A stretch of DNA of 64,000 nt from Lachancea thermotolerans CBS 6340 (Eukaryota; Ascomycota; Saccharomycetes; Saccharomycetales; Saccharomycetaceae): the NCBI RefSeq assembly GCF_000142805.1, contig NC_013084.1, forward strand, positions 1,359,903 to 1,423,902, read 5' to 3'. A model generated the notes under the pieces. That model saw only the letters and a list, made by a program, of their open reading frames with translations, searched no databases and was not told the DNA's origin. A program made the position numbers and the translations under genes. This document shows positions 59,403-64,000 of the stretch, one piece after another (positions within the stretch are counted from its first letter, which is position 1; the number at the start of each line of letters is the position of its first letter).

Positions 59403-60813
59403 GCATCTTTAGTCTGTACTTCACTGCTACCGCCCGTATTTTAGGTTTAAACGTAGCTCCTCAGGCTGTGGCAAACTATTTCTAGCTGCCCAGAAGCAAG
59501 GATTTTAGAGCTGATAAGTACGCGCGAGCTGGTGAGTGGGGGAGTATGGTGGGTTTTCTTGTGTTTTTGCCCAGCCCTTGGGGGGATCCTTCCGTAATGT
59601 ATATTTTTGAGAATACCCAAAGCTGTGTACTCCTTGATGAAAAGCTCGCGAGAGCGTGAGCTCGAGTTTGGCTTGTAGAGCCTGTAGAGCTTATACAGCA
59701 CGACGTGGCTTGTCCCTGCGTCACGTGCTACTCTCTCGTCACATGCTCCTGTCACCTGTCACTTGCTCCTCACCAGTCACGTGCCTTGGTTACTCCAGGT
59801 GCCACCCCGGCTCATATTCTTACGATTTCATGCAATTTGCCATTTGCCATTTACCATTCCCCCCGCGTGGATTCGTTAAAGCGCTGCACATTCTTGATCG
59901 CGATATGGACTGCACAAATCATATCTATCGATAAACAATTGGCTTATCTTGGAGTGCTGCCTGCTGTAATAAAAGGTCTTCTCCTCCCCATCCTCCTTCT
60001 CCTCCTGATCCTCCTTCTCCTCTCACTATAAACCTCCCACTCCTTTCCCACCAAATGTCACCTCCACTAATTAGAAATACTCGTATTTGGGATATCCATA
60101 GTTTCCCCTCCTGCTCTGGCACTCGGCGTTTAAGAGCGAGGGACCACATCATCTCTTACGGAAGTTCATAGAGCAAAAGGCAGAGATGCAGAAGGCCACA
60201 AACCACTTGGACGGTTACCTGATACTTGTTAATAGCCGCAACAGACCGGTGCCAAAGCTGTAGGACTGGGCGGTGCGCAAACTGCCGGTGACGCGAGTAG
60301 GAGCTGCGGGGAGGACTGTAGTAGGGTCACATGGTGTAGAGGCGGTTGTACGAATGAGCGCGGCAAGAAGGGCTATGAGCGGTTGCAGATAGACTTCACA
60401 TGGAAGAGGGGTGATGAGGGAGTACTGCGGTGTATCTATTTCCTGTCTAGCATTTATAGTTGTTCCTATATCGAGACGAATGGACGTTGAAAAATATATT
60501 CTGACACCTAAATATGAAAAGTGGGCTCGTAGATTGAGTTCATTGAAGGATTAAAAGAATCATTTTCCAAGTCCTCAACCAGGGGCTGTAGAGCTTGTGC
60601 AGTGAGCATAGTACTAGTGTCCTGACACCCTCATTGTGGAAGTGCTCTAACTGTGTCTATACCGTCTACAGCACCAGTAATCACTGAATACGCGAGGGTG
60701 TAGTCAGATATGAGGTAGGCAGTAATGGGTCCTGGGGGGCCGTATCCCACAGAGTCATCTGCCATCATGTTCTTCTCTACCATCGCTTTAGTATATAGTG
60801 AGTGTACTAGAGG
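59403..60813. other. Subtelomeric region with E-box motifs and a polypyrimidine tract
   Basis: About 1.4 kb without an intact gene. A cluster of TCAC(G/A/C/T)TG motifs at 59720-59795 includes two CACGTG sites, the core bound by Cbf1. A CT-rich tract of CTCCT-like units follows at 59980-60030. On the minus strand at 60560-60790 a short protein-like stretch (GYGPPGPITAYLIS, then a stop after DTVRALPQ) may be an old relic. None of these can be named. Confidence 0.4.
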
Positions 60814-60972
60814 GAGTACGTGGAGTACGTGGAGTGCGTGGAGTACGTGGAGTGCGTGGAGTACGTGGAGTACGTGGAGTACGTGGAGTGCGTGGAGTAC
60901 GTGGAGTGCGTGGAGTGCGTGGAGTGCGTGGAGTACGTGGAGTGCGTGGAGTACGTGGAGTACGTGGAGTAC
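60814..60972 (+). repeat. 9-bp minisatellite GAGTACGTG / GAGTGCGTG, about 17.7 copies
   Basis: Perfect 9-base periodicity with only one variable position (A or G at base 5 of the unit). Seventeen full units and a six-base partial are present. As 9 is divisible by 3, every frame stays open through the array, which explains the repetitive frames seen there. Confidence 0.95.
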
Positions 60973-61062
60973 TGAAGTACGAAAGAATAGTTTTTGGATT
61001 GAGAAAAGTAAAAGCGACGAGGTCAGAGAGAAGACGATAAAAGGGGGAGGCGAGTAGACGAA

Positions 61063-61610
61063 GGAGAGCGGATGGAGAGTCGGGAGTTGGATAAAGAAAA
61101 TAAGCGAGTTTGGGAGAGTGTATTTTGAGAAAGAAGAGTGAGAGAACGGCGTTTGGTGGAGGGGGACGAGGTGGTGAGGTACGTGATTATGTAAGCGAGG
61201 AGAGTTGAGAAGGCGACAGAGTAGCGCGAAGATTAGACGAGGGAGAGCGGATGGAGAGTCGAGAGCTGGATATGTTGAACAAGTGAGCTGGGGAGAGTGT
61301 ATATTGAGAAAGAAGAGCGAGAAAACAGTGTTTGGTGGAGGGGGACGAGGCGATGGGGTTCGTGATTATGTAAGCGAGAAGAGGCGAGAAGAGTTGAGAC
61401 AGGGTATGGAAGCAGGAAGCAGACGAAGGTGAGTGGATGGAGAGCGGAGATCTAGATGTATAGAGCGAGTGAGCTTGAAAAGATATGATTCGAGAAAAAA
61501 GAGTGAGAAAAAGGTGTTTGGTGGAGGGGATGAAGTGGTGAGGTTCGTGATTACGTAAGATAGAGTGATAGAGTAGAGGTTGGATCAGTGAGTAAGTCAA
61601 GTTGCGAATG
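61063..61610 (+). repeat. Tandem triplication of a unit of about 180 bp
   Basis: Three successive units start near 61063, 61242 and 61428. Each carries GAGAGCGGATGGAGAG-like, GAGAAAGAAGAG-like, GTTTGGTGGAGGGG and GTGATTATGTAAG-like blocks in the same order. Units 1 and 2 are nearer to each other than to unit 3. The plus strand is nearly all purine. The 208-codon minus-strand frame across it is judged a composition artefact. Confidence 0.85.
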
Positions 61611-61690
61611 GAGTATGGAGTCTGTAAGTGGAGTTGCGAGAGAGAATGAATATTGAGTTGAGGAGGGTAGATTTGTTGTATCGAAAGTAG

Positions 61691-61836
61691 TGTGGACGAG
61701 TGTAGACGGGTGTAGGCGAGTGTAGACGAGTGTAGACGAGTGTAGGCGAGTGTAGGCGAGTGTAGACGAGAGTAGTTGGGTGTAGTCGAGTGTAGTCGAG
61801 TATAGTAGAGCATAGTGTAGGCGAGTGTAGTCGAGT
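61691..61836 (+). repeat. 10-bp minisatellite GAGTGTAGAC and variants
   Basis: About 14 imperfect units of GAGTGTAG(A/G/T)C in direct array, degrading to the right. It is unrelated in unit to the 9-bp array but has the same G-rich, C-poor strand. Confidence 0.85.
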
Positions 61837-61977
61837 ATAAGTAATTACGAAAGGATAAAGGTAGAGTTGGGTCGAGGTCGAGTCGAGGTTGGAGAGAATG
61901 TAAGCGAGAGAGTTAGATGATCGAAACGAGAATAGAGGTAGAGTCAAGCGAAGTCGAGCGAAGGAGAATGATTAACG

Positions 61978-62100
61978 AGGTGAGTGTGTGATGTGAGTGT
62001 GTGATGTGAGTGTGTGATGTGAGTGTGTGAGTATGAGTGTGAGTGTATGAGTGTGTGAGTGTGCGAGTATGAATATATGAATATGTGAATATGTGAGTAA
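61978..62100 (+). repeat. GTG-rich array with a 13-bp unit GTGAGTGTGTGAT
   Basis: Three perfect 13-base units are followed by shorter GTGAGT, ATGAGT and ATGAAT variants. The TG-rich plus strand resembles worn telomere-like sequence, but it does not match any telomere repeat I can name. Confidence 0.75.
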
Positions 62101-62403
62101 TGTGGCGTATGTTTTTGAAAAAGAAGAGCGAGCGGAGGGGAGAGTTGCGAATCGAGAGAGAGCGTGAGCGTGAGAAGTACGAGGTGTGAGGAGTACGAGG
62201 AGTACGAGGAGCACCGCTATCTGCGACACCTGGCACAGAGGTAATTTTTTCAATTAAAGGCGTTAAGGGGAAGAAGCCGTCGGATGTATAGCGCATGAGC
62301 CCAGACCTCTTTCCGGACGTCATTTATTGATCTGGTCCAGCTTTATAACTTCTGTATGCGTGATATACACCAGCAAAGCTTCAGAGGTTTCCCAACAAAC
62401 CGC

Positions 62404-64000
62404 TTACGCTCATGTAGCATGCGTAAAGGCAGCTGTTGCTGCTACATAAGCGGCGTGCGGCCCACCAAAGGCACCGCCCTCAAAGAGAACCCGTTTGGCG
62501 GGCGCAACTTCCGGGATGTGTACGTGGGGACGTTCAATGATGCTGCTAACGAAAAGTTTATTGCGATGGTCAGTAACTGGAGCCTGCGGTTCCCCGGGTC
62601 CGGCTTGGGCTTCTTGTGGTTGACGGGAACTATCGAGGGAACACTTTTTTGACGATGAAGCGCATCGCGTTCGGGCGGTTTGAAAAAGTGGTGCTGATCA
62701 CTGCGACCGGCGAGCAGGGATCCACGGAGGGATTGCTTCGACAGCTAGGCTTCCGAGGCCCCGTTCAGAGAGATGATAACGCTTGGGCCAGTCCAGTTGA
62801 AGCAGGCAGCCTCGCCGCCGCGCCTATCTCGCTGCACAACTACGTACGAGAGCCGGCGGTGATGCGCGTGTGCAAGCATGCGATGCCGCGACGCTGCTTC
62901 GGCGGCTGTTCTGGCGAGTGGTGACTGACCAGGAGCCCCACGATGGGCGGAGGCCAGGAAAAAGTGCTAGGGCCGAGGATGGGGAAGCGCAAGCAGAGGG
63001 AGCGGCTGGTCGGAAGGTTGCGAGGGTCGAGAGCATGGATAGCTCAGATATCTCGCCGGACGGGCTAGAGGGCCTTACCCAGGTGGGCGGCACGACTGGT
63101 GGTGCGGGTGCGACTGCCGGTTTGACTGACAGCGCGACTGCCGGTTTGACTGACAGCGCGACTAAGGAAACTGTTTCAAGGAAAGAAAACTGTTTTTGAA
63201 TTTCTGGGGCTCCGCGGTGTTGAGCACAGAAACATGACGCTGGACGGCATTGACCACAGGTACTTCAAGGACATCATGTTGTTTCGACAACACCAAGAAG
63301 AACAGTGCGCAGGGTGCCTGGAATTGAAAGTAGCATGCTGTTGTTGGTCAGAACGGCCAGAGGGCCACGAGCAGTCACTCCGCAGTATGGCGCAGGAGGC
63401 GATATGTTTCATCAGTGGGCTTTACCCCGAAGAAGACTACGAGGAGGAGCAGTACCGATGTCGAGAGAGCGGGGTCCCTGGGTGGCTGATGAGGTCTGCA
63501 AACATGCGGGACGAGATCATGACCGCGTATGGGAGAGTGTACAGGGATTACCACGCACTGCTGGATCGAAAAAAAAAGTTTGTTAGGCGATCTAGCCAGT
63601 TTATGGGGGGGGGGAGACCTAGGACCTAGCAATAAAAAGCTGCTACAACAAGATGTGGGAAATGTTGCAAGACAAGGACATAGTAGAGTATTTCAACAGG
63701 GGAGGGGTTGAGCAGTGCGAAGGAAGGAGTACCGGTTGAGTACCTCAACGCGCAGTTTGAAGGCGAAAAGGAGATGCAGTATTTGTACAACAGTTCGAAA
63801 GACCGGGAGAAGCGCAAGGTGTTTGTTCGCGGGCGAAAACGGGAAGCCGAGGTAACTGTGACGTGGTACATGTACAAGCTGATGCAGTTGGGGATGTCCT
63901 ACAACCGGAAGTTTCGGATGGCGATATACGCGGAGTTTACGGAGGTACCAGAAGTGAGGCTCTTTACGCACTGGCTACGGGTGATGAGCGTGGATGTGAA
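62404..64000 (+). pseudogene. Y'-type subtelomeric helicase relic, frameshifted, running off the window
   Basis: Read across frames, the pieces follow the S. cerevisiae Y' helicase (YRF1). FRDVYVGTFNDAANEKFIAM, then VVDGNYRGNTF (the DEFH motif lost) and FEKVVLITATGEQGSTEGLL line up with its helicase core. KTVFEFLGLRGVEHRNMTLD, CAGCLELKVACCCW and the later AIKSCYNKMWEMLQDKDIVE line up with its C-terminal region. Frame changes occur near 62615, 62900, 63185, 63610 (at a G10 run) and 63710. The C-terminal helicase lobe, between DQEPHD and the linker, appears deleted. A two-copy 24-base repeat at about 63109-63160 sits where Y' has its variable minisatellite. Not functional; it continues past base 64000. 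Confidence 0.75.

Noticed and set aside
61187-61813. 208-codon minus frame rich in YTRLHSPTL repeats
   Set aside because: It is the translation of minisatellites with a strongly skewed composition, so stop codons are rare by chance.
60814-62100. CRISPR-like appearance of the repeat arrays
   Set aside because: Units are head to tail without unique spacers and the organism is a eukaryote; these are minisatellites.

Overview
The window looks like a chromosome end of a pre-whole-genome-duplication budding yeast of the family Saccharomycetaceae, most like Lachancea. Three things support this. Genes split in Saccharomyces cerevisiae between chromosomes XIII (YMR146-154) and IV (YDL086-089) are interleaved here in one block. 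Introns are few and start with GTATGT. Gene density falls to the right, where minisatellites and a decayed Y'-type helicase appear. Homologue names come from reading the proteins and from recalled yeast gene order; no search was run.

Left part (1 to about 28.2 kb) is conserved single-copy sequence. In order: TIF34 (cut by the window edge), a YDL086W-type hydrolase, a DUF1766/T5orf172 gene that needs a +1 ribosomal frameshift at CTT-AGG-C, an LDO45/LDO16-type gene with an intron, SWP1, IMP1, LUC7, two tandem YIM1 copies, NUP53/ASM4, NUR1 and RIM13. A second block follows: a YBT1/VMR1-type ABC transporter, probable CBP2, LDB18, COF1 (with intron) and an EFM1-type methyltransferase. Its synteny matches S. 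cerevisiae XII-left and VIII-left.

Middle part (28.2 to 46.5 kb) is sparse accessory sequence. It holds an FMN-dependent 2-hydroxyacid oxidase of lactate-monooxygenase type, a Zn2Cys6 regulator and an MCH-type monocarboxylate transporter, which could form a small carboxylate-use cluster. Then come a DHA2 drug exporter divergent from a second Zn2Cys6 regulator, and a thiamine/nucleobase permease of the THI7/NRT1 family.

Right part (46.5 to 64 kb) is subtelomeric. It has four copies of a dispersed LTR-like repeat of about 412 bp, tRNA-Gly(GCC), tRNA-Lys(CUU), a small secreted glycoprotein, a dead HAK-type potassium transporter gene, an intact NAD(P)H:quinone oxidoreductase-like gene and unidentified gene relics. 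The last 5 kb hold several unrelated minisatellites on a G-rich, C-poor plus strand and then a frameshifted Y'-like helicase relic running off the edge, so the telomere is probably to the right.

The strongest unusual signal is the probable programmed +1 frameshift at 1848-1854: the heptamer is the one used by Ty1 and ABP140, and the shifted frame restores a complete zinc-binding N-terminus.
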